From Bacillota bacterium (GTDB lineage: Bacteria > Bacillota > Clostridia > Christensenellales > UMGS416), in contig JAEYRH010000014.1 of the NCBI GenBank assembly GCA_023435705.1, forward strand, positions 62,001 to 126,000: a stretch of DNA of 64,000 bases, given 5' to 3'. How positions within the stretch are numbered: position 1 is the stretch's first letter; each line of letters starts with the position of its first letter. Position numbers and translations under genes: made by a program. The notes beneath the pieces are model-generated. The model did no database searches. It was not told the origin of the DNA and saw only the letters and a program-made list of their open reading frames with translations. Of this stretch, positions 34,645 through 42,722 are shown one piece after another.

Positions 34645-35297
34645 AATCCTTAAAGACGATACTGACCGGCCTGTGGAAGGAGAACCCGACCTTCCGGTTG
34701 TTACTGGGCATGTGCCCCACGCTGGCTGTCTCCACCGCTGCCATCAACGGCATTGGCATGGGCGTTGCCGCCACGGCGGTGCTGGTGTGCTCCAATGTGT
34801 TTGTGGCGCTGCTGCGCAACTTCATCCCCTCCCGCGTGCGCATCCCGGCCTATGTGGTGATCATTGCATCCTTCACCACGATCGTGCAATTGTTTATGAA
34901 GGCCTACGCGCCGGATCTTGACAAGGCGCTGGGGCTATACATCCCGCTGATCGTGGTAAACTGCATCATCCTGGGGCGTGCAGAAGCCTACGCCAGCTCT
35001 CACAGCCCGTGGCTCAGCGCCATGGATGGTTTGGGCATGGGTTTGGGCTTTACGCTTGCGCTCACGATCCTGGCTTCCATCCGCGAGCTTTTGGGAGCGG
35101 GCACGTTCTTTGGCATTGCGGTGCTGGGCCAGGCTTATACACCTGTGATCATCATGCTGCTGGCCCCCGGCGGGTTCCTCGCTTTGGGCCTGCTGCTCGG
35201 GTTGCTCAATCTGTTATCTTTGAAGAAGAAGGGGGTGCGCGTGCATGACGATTTCAAGTCTTGCGCTGATTGCGGTGGGTGCAGCGCTTGTAAATAA
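34641..35297 (+). CDS. rnfE: Rnf complex subunit RnfE with a cysteine-rich C-terminal tail
   Basis: A 218-residue integral membrane subunit with about six helices and the family signature NPTFRLLLGMCPTLAVS. It forms with RnfA the membrane pair that carries an iron-sulfur centre. The last residues read KSCADCGGCSACK, a CxxCxxCxxC arrangement after the final helix, which could bind a metal or a cluster. That tail lies wholly in the 53 bp that overlap rnfA in another frame. The rnfE frame itself has no sign of error. Whether relatives share the tail is not known to me. Confidence 0.95.
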   Translation: MKSLKTILTGLWKENPTFRLLLGMCPTLAVSTAAINGIGMGVAATAVLVCSNVFVALLRNFIPSRVRIPAYVVIIASFTTIVQLFMKAYAPDLDKALGLYIPLIVVNCIILGRAEAYASSHSPWLSAMDGLGMGLGFTLALTILASIRELLGAGTFFGIAVLGQAYTPVIIMLLAPGGFLALGLLLGLLNLLSLKKKGVRVHDDFKSCADCGGCSACK

Positions 35298-35829
35298 CTT
35301 CGTTTTGGTGCGCTTCTTGGGCATTTGCCCGTTTTTGGGTGTGTCGCAGAAGATCAAGTCTGCCGCCGGCATGGGCATGGCCGTCACATTCGTGATGGCG
35401 ATGGCTTCTCTGGTCACCTGGGTTGTGCAGCGTTATGTGCTGGACGCGTTGAACATCGGCTTCATGCAGACAATCGCGTTCATCCTGGTGATCGCGGCTC
35501 TGGTGCAGTTTGTAGAGATGGTGCTGCAGAAGACCAACGAGTCGCTTTACAAATCGCTGGGTGTTTATCTTCCTCTGATCACGACCAACTGCGCCGTGCT
35601 GGGCGTGGCAATCCTCAACATTGAGAGCAACTACACGCTATTGGAGAGCGTGGTGAACGGCGCGTTCGGCGGCATTGGCTTCACGATTGCCATTGTGCTG
35701 ATGGCCGGCATCCGCGAGCGGCTGGAAAACATGCAGATCCCGCAGCCGCTGAAGGGCTTCCCGATCACACTGATCGCGGCGAGCTTGATGGCCATCGCGT
35801 TTATGGGCTTCAGCGGCCTGGGCAAATAA
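35245..35829 (+). CDS. rnfA: Rnf complex subunit RnfA
   Basis: A 194-residue integral membrane protein with six helices, homologous to RnfE and inserted with inverted topology. The N-terminus NNFVLVRFLGICPFLGVS is diagnostic, and TTNCAVLGVA is the second conserved Cys region. The ATG at 35245 gives the normal family length; it overlaps the end of rnfE by 53 bp in the +1 frame, much more than the 4-8 bp seen elsewhere in the operon. Confidence 0.96.
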   Translation: MTISSLALIAVGAALVNNFVLVRFLGICPFLGVSQKIKSAAGMGMAVTFVMAMASLVTWVVQRYVLDALNIGFMQTIAFILVIAALVQFVEMVLQKTNESLYKSLGVYLPLITTNCAVLGVAILNIESNYTLLESVVNGAFGGIGFTIAIVLMAGIRERLENMQIPQPLKGFPITLIAASLMAIAFMGFSGLGK

Positions 35830-35841
35830 AGGAGGGCTCCT

Positions 35842-36657
35842 GTGGAAACGATTCTGATCAGCGCCGGCGTGATCGCCGCACTGGGTTTGTTGTTTGGGGT
35901 AGCGTTGGCCATCGCTGGGAAGTTTTTCAGCGTGCAGCGCGATCCGAAGATTGATGAAGTGCGTGCGCTGCTGCCCGGAGCCAACTGCGGCGCTTGCGGC
36001 CACCCGGGCTGTGACGGCCTTGCCGCCGCCATCGTGACCGAAGGCGCCGCCGTGAACGCCTGCACGGTGAACACGGCGGAAAACGCCCGAAAGATCGCCG
36101 CGCTCATGGGTGTGGACGCCAGCGGCATCAAGCCACTGATTGCCCATGTGCAATGCCGGGGCACGCTGCACAATTCGCCGCTCAAATTCAATTATGAAGG
36201 CTTGAATGATTGCGCGGCTGTGGCTGCGCTGGATGACGGTGTGAAGAACTGCCCGATGAGCTGCCTGGGCTTCGGCAACTGCGCAAGAGTGTGCCCCACC
36301 GACGCCATCCGAATTGTGGACGGCTTGAGTGTGATCGACCACAGCCGCTGCATCACCTGCGGCAAATGCGTGGCCGAATGCCCCCGCCACATCATCCACC
36401 TGCTGCCGGCTGGCAGCGTGGTGCGCGTGGAGTGCTCCAATGTGTTCAAGGGCAAGCAGGTACGCGACAACTGCCAGGTGGGCTGCATCGGCTGCGCTCT
36501 GTGTGAGAAGGCTTGTGAGTTTGGCGCGATCACAATGGTAAACGACCTGCCGGTCTTCGATTATGACAAATGCACCGCTTGCATGGCCTGTGTGGAAAAG
36601 TGCCCCCGCAAGATCATCTGGCGGGCACCCGGTCAGGATGGCAAGCCTCAAGTATAA
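35842..36657 (+). CDS. rnfB: Rnf complex subunit RnfB (polyferredoxin)
   Basis: A 271-residue subunit that receives electrons from ferredoxin. An N-terminal membrane helix is followed by the four-Cys domain CGACGHPGCDG with a later Cys, then ferredoxin-type motifs: CPMSCLGFGNCARVCP, CITCGKCVAECP, CQVGCIGCALCEKACE and CTACMACVEKCP. The several extra clusters are usual in clostridial RnfB. GTG start with AAAGGAGG upstream. Last gene of the operon. Confidence 0.95.
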   Translation: METILISAGVIAALGLLFGVALAIAGKFFSVQRDPKIDEVRALLPGANCGACGHPGCDGLAAAIVTEGAAVNACTVNTAENARKIAALMGVDASGIKPLIAHVQCRGTLHNSPLKFNYEGLNDCAAVAALDDGVKNCPMSCLGFGNCARVCPTDAIRIVDGLSVIDHSRCITCGKCVAECPRHIIHLLPAGSVVRVECSNVFKGKQVRDNCQVGCIGCALCEKACEFGAITMVNDLPVFDYDKCTACMACVEKCPRKIIWRAPGQDGKPQV

Positions 36658-36704
36658 TCTGACACCTCAGTTTGCCCATTCGGGCAGACATGAAATGGAG
36701 TCAA

Positions 36705-36746
36705 AAGCCCCGGATCCTGTTCTATCAGGTTCCGGGACTTTCTCAT
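36705..36746. terminator. Terminator at the end of the rnf operon
   Basis: AGCCCCGGATCCTG and CAGGTTCCGGGACT pair with one mismatch around a short loop, followed by TTTCTC. The convergent GH gene ends at 36761, so it may serve both. Confidence 0.6.
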
Positions 36747-36760
36747 GTGTATGCGTGTGA

Positions 36761-38047
36761 CTAAAAAATGTGGCAGGCCGTTTTCAGCGTGCGCACCAGT
36801 TCGCCGAGCCAGCGCCTGATTTCATCGGCGTTGGGCTTGGCCTGCCGGCGATAGGCCGCAATCCGCGCTGTCGGCGGCACGTCCATCGGCACATGCTCGC
36901 CACCCTCCAGCAGGTTGGCGATGTATTCGCAAGCTTCCAGCAGGCCTTCTGTGTCATTGCTGTGGTCCCCGCTGAAGCTGATGCTGGCTTCGGAAAGTGC
37001 TCTTTCGGCCAGGCGGATTGCCCGTTGGGCATGCTGCTCCTGGTTCACGTTGGGATAGATCGCGCTATCGCCGCGGTTGCGGTAGAAGCCCATCAGCGCC
37101 GCCACGATGGAGGGGTCGCGCACCGTGCCGTCGGGGTAAACCACGCCATGCACGCGGTTCCATACGTCGCTGCCGATCATCAGCTCAAAGATGTACCACC
37201 CAAAGTCATACTCTTCAAGGATTTCCAGCGTCATGTCATAGGGGTTGGCGCGGCAGAGGCAGCAGGTCTCATTGTTGACCACCGGTTTGCCATATTTCTC
37301 GCCCAGCGCCTTGGCCATTTCGCAGACATCCCGCAGGCGCTTGCGGGTGGAAGAGTAGTCGTGGAACACGATGATATCCACCAGCTCCGCCGTCTTGCTC
37401 GCCTCAGTCTCATAAATAAACGTGTTGCCCAGGCCGATGGCATTTACCGGATCCTTGCTCTTCACATAGCGGCAGAAATGGCGGATGAACTCCCACACCA
37501 GCTCCTGCCGATAACGCAGCTGCTCCAGGTCCGCTTCGCCATGGGCAATGTCATCCCGCAGATGGGCCGGTTCTTCGGGGTAATAGGTGCCCTCATCGAG
37601 CCGGTAACCGGGCTCGTTGGAGATATCCCAGAACAACAGGCCCGGCTCCTGGCCGATGGCTTCATACAAATCATCGAAGTAACGCTCGCCCAGCACCCAG
37701 CTGCTTTTGTCCAGCAGCGTTTTGGAGGGCTCCGGCGACCAGCCCCGCGCCAGGTCTTCCGGCAAAAAGCGCATGCCGTGATAGATGATGGGGTTGGTGG
37801 ATATGCCGTGGGCCCAGGCGGTTTTCACGAAGTCCTTCACATTGGCAAGGAAGCCTTCCCGATTCTTTGCATAGGAAGAGTAGGTCAGGAAAACACGGGC
37901 GCTGTTGAGCTTCAGCCGCTCGGCGTAGCCCATGTCGCGATCCACGATGTCGTGGTCATACTCCTCCCAAAAGTTGGTGTCCGTCCACACATTGCTCTGT
38001 GTGTAGTTGAACCCGCGCACAAACTTGTAGCTCTTCAATGGCTTCAT
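36761..38047 (-). CDS. Clan GH-A glycoside hydrolase (GH5/mannanase-like TIM barrel), intracellular
   Basis: A 428-residue TIM-barrel hydrolase. The retaining clan GH-A pair is visible: acid/base Glu145 in ISNEPG and a likely nucleophile Glu260 in KPVVNNETCC, at barrel strands 4 and 7; RVFLTYSSYAKN and VDIIVFHDYS fit strands 2 and 6. The exact GH family cannot be fixed by eye. There is no signal peptide, so it should act on imported oligosaccharides. It is divergent from the glycyl radical operon, with mirrored -10 boxes in the shared region. GGAGGTGAC precedes the ATG. Confidence 0.8.
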   Translation of the reverse strand: MKPLKSYKFVRGFNYTQSNVWTDTNFWEEYDHDIVDRDMGYAERLKLNSARVFLTYSSYAKNREGFLANVKDFVKTAWAHGISTNPIIYHGMRFLPEDLARGWSPEPSKTLLDKSSWVLGERYFDDLYEAIGQEPGLLFWDISNEPGYRLDEGTYYPEEPAHLRDDIAHGEADLEQLRYRQELVWEFIRHFCRYVKSKDPVNAIGLGNTFIYETEASKTAELVDIIVFHDYSSTRKRLRDVCEMAKALGEKYGKPVVNNETCCLCRANPYDMTLEILEEYDFGWYIFELMIGSDVWNRVHGVVYPDGTVRDPSIVAALMGFYRNRGDSAIYPNVNQEQHAQRAIRLAERALSEASISFSGDHSNDTEGLLEACEYIANLLEGGEHVPMDVPPTARIAAYRRQAKPNADEIRRWLGELVRTLKTACHIF

Positions 38048-38074
38048 TTTGTCACCTCCGTGGTTACTCCCGCC

Positions 38075-38083
38075 ATTATATCA
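38075..38083 (-). promoter_or_regulatory. Extended -10 promoter of the GH-A hydrolase gene
   Basis: On the minus strand TGATATAAT (the -10 TATAAT at 38075-38080 with an upstream TGn). No good -35 box. It is the mirror image of the plus-strand box at 38139-38147. Confidence 0.5.
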
Positions 38084-38138
38084 TGAATGGTTACATTCGG
38101 TTATTTAGCAAATCCAAGCGTCCGGACCTCATATAAGA

Positions 38139-38147
38139 TGATATAAT
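38139..38147 (+). promoter_or_regulatory. Extended -10 promoter of the glycyl radical operon
   Basis: TGATATAAT (TATAAT at 38142-38147) without a clear -35 box, about 43 nt upstream of the start codon. ATGATATAATG here and CATTATATCAT near 38074-38084 form an 11-bp inverted pair. Confidence 0.55.
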
Positions 38148-38189
38148 GCTCCTGTGGACAATTATTGGAGAGTGTAAGCGGAGGGAAAG

Positions 38190-40433
38190 ATGCAGGAACG
38201 GCTGACCCACCATATGGAGTCTATATGGGGCTGTTTTGACCGCGACAGGAAACACCTGGAGCAGCAATATGTGAGCCCTATATACGACGGTTCCACAGGC
38301 CTTGCGCCACAGGCACTGGAACAGGCAGCGGAGGATTGCCTTGCCAAGTATGCCGGGCGCAGCCGCGTTATCCAGAAAGCCCGCGTGGCGGAATTGGTGC
38401 TTGAGCGGGGCTGCCTCGCCGTGGACCCTCTGGACTTTTTTGCCGACAAGCTGCAGCACGGCGGCATCCTGAGGAAACTCCAAACCCAATGGAACGATGA
38501 GGTGAAGCAAACCATCCTGCCAGAGGAAACGGCGTGGATTTCTGAGGCCGTTTCCACAGGCCTGCTGGAAGGGGAGCTGGATCTAGGCCACACGGCAGCC
38601 GGCTGGACCCACATGCTTTCACGCGGGCTGCTGGGCTTGATCGAGGATGCACGGCGCTGCAGGGCAGCCCATGGAGACTTGTTGACTCAGGAACAGGTTG
38701 ATTTTTATGAATCCGTTGAGATTGTGTATACGGCGATCATCGCATGGGCCGGCAGGCTGGCGGCGCTTGCAAGGGAGGAAGCGGCGCATTGCCCCGAAGG
38801 CTCCGCCCGGCTGCTGATGACGGCAGAGGCTTTGGAATGGGTGCCGGCCAACCCACCCCGCACGCTGATCGAGGCGCTGCAGTTCACCTATCTCATGCAC
38901 CAGGCCATCGAGATGGAGGGCGAGTGGCTGCGCTCCATGGGCGGCTTCGACCGGCTCTATTGGCCCTATTACAGCGCCGACCTGGCCGCTGGACGCCTGA
39001 ACCGCGAGCAGGCCAAGGAGCTCATCAAGTATTTCTGGACCAAATTCTTTGCCCACACGAGGGGCGTGGCCAACGGAAAGAACTTCTACTTTGGCGGCTG
39101 CCTGGAGGATGGCTCCGATGCCGTGAACGAGCTGTCGGTTCTTGCGCTGGAAGCCTATGACGAGATGGACACCACCGACCCCAAGCTTTCCATCCGCATT
39201 GGCCGCAGCACGCCGGATACCTTTCTGGCGCAGGTGCTCAAAATCATCCGCCAGGGCAAAACAGCTTTTGTGCTGGTGAACGATGATGCGGCGATCCCGG
39301 CAATCGTCAAGCATGGCAAGACGCTGGAGGAAGCCCGCAACTACCTGCTGATCGGCTGTTATGAGCCCGCCATCGAGGGCCGGGAGATCGCCTGCAACAT
39401 GAGCCTGAAGATCAATCTTTTGAAGGCAGTGGAACTGGCGTTGCATGACGGTGTGGACCCTGTCACCGGCAAGATGATTGGCGTTGCTACAGGAGACCCG
39501 CGGTTGATGGGCAGTTACGGCGAGTTTGAGCAGGCGGTGCTGGCGCAAATTGACAATCAAGTGGATCGGGCCACCGAATACATCCGCCGCTTTGAGCGCC
39601 ACTGGCCGCAGATTAACCCGTCACCCATGCTGGCAGGGTCTTTTGTGGATTGCCTGGAAAAGGGTCGCGACATCGGGCAAGCCGGCCCCAAATACAACAA
39701 CACCGGCTGCATGGGCGCAGGCCTTGCCAACGTCGCCGACTCTTTGATGGCGGTCAGGCAGGTGGTGTTTGAGGAAAAGCGCTGCGGGATGGCCGAGCTG
39801 ATTAACGCTCTTGACCAAAACTTTAAAGACCATGAAGCGTTGCACCGTTATCTTGTGCACCGGGTGCCCAAATGGGGCAACGACAACGCTGAGGTGGACG
39901 CCTTTGCCAAACGCGTGGCCGACCACTACACCAAGCGTGTGAACGCCACGCCGAACACCCGGGGAGGGTGGTTCCGGGCGTCGATGTTCACGCTCGATTA
40001 CCGCTTCCGCCTGGGTAAGCGTATGGGCGCCACGCCGGATGGCAGGCCTGCCGGCCAATACATTGCCGGCGGCATTGGCGCGATGACGGCACGGGATGTG
40101 AATGGCATTACTGCCCAGATCCTGTCTGTGACCAAATTGAACTATACCGACATCCCCAACGGCTCGGTGGTGGACATTTATCTGCACCCCTCGGCCGTAC
40201 AGGGCGGCGATGGTCTTTCGGCGTTCCTTGCGATGGTGCGCACCTACTTTAAGCTGGGTGGCTTTGGCATGCAGTTCAATGTGTTTGACAGCCAGACATT
40301 GCGCGATGCACAGGCCCACCCGGAAAACTACGCCACGCTGCAGGTGCGCGTGTGCGGCTGGAACGTGTATTTCACCTCAATGAGCCCTGAGGAGCAAGAA
40401 CAATACATCGAAGCGAACAAACATCTTCTGTAA
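38190..40433 (+). CDS. Glycyl radical enzyme (PFL-like family), substrate unknown
   Basis: A 747-residue glycyl radical enzyme, which uses a protein glycyl radical to generate a thiyl radical on the substrate under strict anaerobiosis. The thiyl Cys390 and general-base Glu392 are in LLIGCYEPAIEG; the radical Gly723 is in QVRVCGWNVYF, 333 residues later as in glycerol and choline enzymes. Most dehydratase/lyase members read GCVEP; the Tyr here and the short length (family usually 780-850) point to an unassigned subgroup. A CxE motif rules out classical pyruvate formate-lyase. No microcompartment genes or targeting extension. It is followed by its activase and an FAD enzyme. GGAGGGA precedes the ATG. 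Confidence 0.93.
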   Translation: MQERLTHHMESIWGCFDRDRKHLEQQYVSPIYDGSTGLAPQALEQAAEDCLAKYAGRSRVIQKARVAELVLERGCLAVDPLDFFADKLQHGGILRKLQTQWNDEVKQTILPEETAWISEAVSTGLLEGELDLGHTAAGWTHMLSRGLLGLIEDARRCRAAHGDLLTQEQVDFYESVEIVYTAIIAWAGRLAALAREEAAHCPEGSARLLMTAEALEWVPANPPRTLIEALQFTYLMHQAIEMEGEWLRSMGGFDRLYWPYYSADLAAGRLNREQAKELIKYFWTKFFAHTRGVANGKNFYFGGCLEDGSDAVNELSVLALEAYDEMDTTDPKLSIRIGRSTPDTFLAQVLKIIRQGKTAFVLVNDDAAIPAIVKHGKTLEEARNYLLIGCYEPAIEGREIACNMSLKINLLKAVELALHDGVDPVTGKMIGVATGDPRLMGSYGEFEQAVLAQIDNQVDRATEYIRRFERHWPQINPSPMLAGSFVDCLEKGRDIGQAGPKYNNTGCMGAGLANVADSLMAVRQVVFEEKRCGMAELINALDQNFKDHEALHRYLVHRVPKWGNDNAEVDAFAKRVADHYTKRVNATPNTRGGWFRASMFTLDYRFRLGKRMGATPDGRPAGQYIAGGIGAMTARDVNGITAQILSVTKLNYTDIPNGSVVDIYLHPSAVQGGDGLSAFLAMVRTYFKLGGFGMQFNVFDSQTLRDAQAHPENYATLQVRVCGWNVYFTSMSPEEQEQYIEANKHLL

Positions 40434-40445
40434 GGAGATTCACTT

Positions 40446-41345
40446 ATCAATACGGAAACCGGGATTATCTTTGATGTAAAGCGCTTCGCCGTGCACGACG
40501 GGCCTGGCATCCGCACCACGGTGTTTTTTAAGGGATGCCCGCTGCGCTGTGCGTGGTGCCACAATCCCGAGGGAATGGCTGGCCAGCCGGAGCTATCATA
40601 TACAGCGCAGAAGTGCGCGCTGTGCGGTGCGTGTGTGGAGATCTGTCCCAACGGCACACACCGGATCGACGGTGGCATTCACACCATCGACCGGGGGCTT
40701 TGCACGCGCTGCGGCAAATGCACCGAGGCTTGCTGGCCGCAGGCGCTCAAGCTTTACGGCAGACCCGTCACGGTGGGGGAGCTTGTGGGAGAGGTGCTGG
40801 CCGACCGGGCTTTCTATGAGGAGTCGGGTGGCGGCGTGACAGCTTCCGGTGGCGAACCGTTGCTCCAAAGCCGGTTTGTGGCCGAATTCTTTGCGGCATG
40901 CCGTAGGGAGGGCATCCACACGGCGTTGGACACCTGCGGTGCTGTGCCATGGGATGCCTTTGAAATGGTATTGCCGCACACCAGTATGGTGTTGTACGAT
41001 ACAAAACACATTGATTCCAGAGAGCACCGGCGATGGACGGGGCTGGGTAACGAGCGCATCCTCGAAAACCTGCTGGCGGTCGGGCGCACTGGCGTGCCTG
41101 TGGAGGTGAGGGTGCCCTGCGTGCCCGGTGTCAACGACAGCGCCGTTGAGGGCATCGCCCGTTTTCTCACGCAGGTGCCATCGCTCACAGAGGTTCGCTT
41201 GTTGCCCTATCACGACTTTGCCCGCTCCAAGTTCGGCGCACTGGGGCTGGAGGACACGATGCCCCGCGTGGAAAAGCCAAGCCCGGAGCGGATGGAAGAA
41301 CTGCGCGCCATTGTGCGCGCCTATGGACTGATCGTGGCGGAATGA
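40446..41345 (+). CDS. Glycyl radical enzyme activase (radical SAM), apparent ATC start
   Basis: Radical SAM enzyme that installs the glycyl radical on the preceding protein. The SAM cluster motif is C31-x3-C35-x2-C38 (KGCPLRCAWCHNPEG), followed by two ferredoxin-like cluster motifs (CALCGACVEICP and CTRCGKCTEACW) as in the non-PFL activases, and TASGGEPLLQ. The first conserved strand, GIIFDVKRFAVHDGPGIR, has no ATG, GTG or TTG before it. AAGGAG at 40432-40437 is eight bases from an in-frame ATC at 40446, which I take as the start; GTG 40491 would cut into HDGPGIR. A low-efficiency start would keep the activase scarce; a base error is the alternative. Confidence 0.9.
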   Translation: MNTETGIIFDVKRFAVHDGPGIRTTVFFKGCPLRCAWCHNPEGMAGQPELSYTAQKCALCGACVEICPNGTHRIDGGIHTIDRGLCTRCGKCTEACWPQALKLYGRPVTVGELVGEVLADRAFYEESGGGVTASGGEPLLQSRFVAEFFAACRREGIHTALDTCGAVPWDAFEMVLPHTSMVLYDTKHIDSREHRRWTGLGNERILENLLAVGRTGVPVEVRVPCVPGVNDSAVEGIARFLTQVPSLTEVRLLPYHDFARSKFGALGLEDTMPRVEKPSPERMEELRAIVRAYGLIVAE

Positions 41346-41377
41346 CCGCCGCGCAATCATCAGGCAGGAGGAGAACC

Positions 41378-42661
41378 ATGCAGGACAGGAAGTTTGTGGC
41401 AGAGGAACGTTATGATGTCGTGGTGTGCGGCAGCGGGCCGGCGGGGCTGGGCGCAGCACTGGCTGCGGCGAAACTGGGAGCCCGGGTGATGGTGCTCGAG
41501 AGCGCCGCTTTGCCCGGTGGCACGATCAATGCCGTGCCATGGATGCCGGTGAACCGCCTGAAGCTGAAGGGGCAGAGGCGCTCCTATGCCCATGACATGC
41601 TGGTGCGCCACATCGAGGTGCTGGGCCTGGTTGCATCGGAGCCAGGCTGTGAGGACGTGATCAATGGTGACGGCCTAAGCTGCCATGTGGAATACTCCGA
41701 GCTTGCCATCTATGAGATGCTGGAAGAGGCCGGGATCGCGTATCGCTTGTTCAGCCCCGTTTGCGATGTGCTGATGGAAGAGAACCGCGTAACCGGTGTG
41801 GTCGTGCGGGAAAAGAGGGGCCATGTCGCTTACCATGCCGCCGTTGTGGTGGACGCCACCGGCGACGGCGATGCGGCGGCCGCAGCGGGCTGCGAGTTTA
41901 TGGAGGGGCGGGAGGAAGACGGCATCCACATGCCAATTACGCTGGGCTTCTCTCTGGGCGGGATTGACAAGGATGTTTTTTTCCCTGTGCCCTATGCTCA
42001 GTTGAACAAGATCTTCGATGAAGCCCATGGGCGAGGCTACCACATCGCCGCCTGGTATGGGTTCAACCCCGGCACGGTGCCCGGCATCATCGGTGTGAAC
42101 CACGGCGCCTGGCGGGGCCAGGGTCTGCGGCTGAACGGCCTTGACGCCGGGGATCTCACGGCGGCGCGGCGCAATGGGTTGAAGGTGGCCGTGGATCTGG
42201 TGCGTGTGTTCCATGATTACAAGGTGCCTGGTGCGGAGAATTGTTTCCTGGACAAAGTCGGCAACATCCTGGGTGTGCGAGACACCCGGCGCATTGTCGG
42301 CGAATACATGCAGACCTTTGAAGACTCCCAGCAGTCACAGGAATTTTCCGACACGGTGGCGAGGAAATACGGCCACATCGATGCCAACCAGATCTACATC
42401 GGCCCGATGGCTTCCGGATATGCTTATCCTTACCGCAGTCTGGTGCCTATAAAGGTGGATGGCATGCTGGTGGCAGGGCGCTGCGCCTCGGCCACGTTTA
42501 TGGGCCATAGCGCTGGCAAATCCATGGGCAACATGATGGAGCTGGGCGAAGCCGCCGGGGCTGCGGCGGCGCTGTGCGTGCAAAAGGGTGTGCAGCCCAG
42601 GGCTTTGGATGTTTCTTTGTTAAGAGATGTGTTAAAAACGCAGCTGGAAGTCAAAATCTAG
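41378..42661 (+). CDS. FAD-dependent oxidoreductase (FAD_oxidored family)
   Basis: A 427-residue flavoprotein with an N-terminal FAD-binding Rossmann motif VVVCGSGPAGLGAALAAAKLGARVMVLE, a VVDATGDGDAAAAAG second FAD contact and a C-terminal GHSAGKSMGNMMELGEAAGAAAALC, the pattern of the FAD_oxidored family often found beside glycoside hydrolases and sugar-acid genes. The electron acceptor and substrate are unknown. The ATG at 41378 follows AGGAGGAG; the longer frame overlaps the activase end. As third gene of the glycyl radical operon it may process the product of that enzyme. A terminator follows. Confidence 0.85.
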   Translation: MQDRKFVAEERYDVVVCGSGPAGLGAALAAAKLGARVMVLESAALPGGTINAVPWMPVNRLKLKGQRRSYAHDMLVRHIEVLGLVASEPGCEDVINGDGLSCHVEYSELAIYEMLEEAGIAYRLFSPVCDVLMEENRVTGVVVREKRGHVAYHAAVVVDATGDGDAAAAAGCEFMEGREEDGIHMPITLGFSLGGIDKDVFFPVPYAQLNKIFDEAHGRGYHIAAWYGFNPGTVPGIIGVNHGAWRGQGLRLNGLDAGDLTAARRNGLKVAVDLVRVFHDYKVPGAENCFLDKVGNILGVRDTRRIVGEYMQTFEDSQQSQEFSDTVARKYGHIDANQIYIGPMASGYAYPYRSLVPIKVDGMLVAGRCASATFMGHSAGKSMGNMMELGEAAGAAAALCVQKGVQPRALDVSLLRDVLKTQLEVKI

Positions 42662-42689
42662 TCAGGTTTGATATCTGTGGATAATAACA

Positions 42690-42722
42690 GGAACCCCAGG
42701 CGATGATGCCTGGGGTTTTTGT
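42690..42722. terminator. Bidirectional terminator between FAD oxidoreductase and GH39-like genes
   Basis: AACCCCAGGC and GCCTGGGGTT around a short loop, followed by T5 on the plus strand. Confidence 0.85.

Noticed and set aside
36770..38086. 438-codon open frame antisense to the GH-A hydrolase
   Set aside because: Composition is that of a complementary-strand shadow in GC-rich DNA (long runs rich in His, Val, Ala), with no recognisable domain, while the minus-strand gene has catalytic motifs.
39670..39740. NTGCMGAG in the glycyl radical enzyme taken as an active site lacking Glu
   Set aside because: The spacing to the glycyl residue is wrong. The true thiyl motif is GCYEP at residues 389-393, 333 residues before Gly723; NTGCMGAG is a separate conserved segment.
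40491..40493. GTG as the start of the activase
   Set aside because: It would remove the conserved first strand of the radical SAM domain and has no ribosome site.
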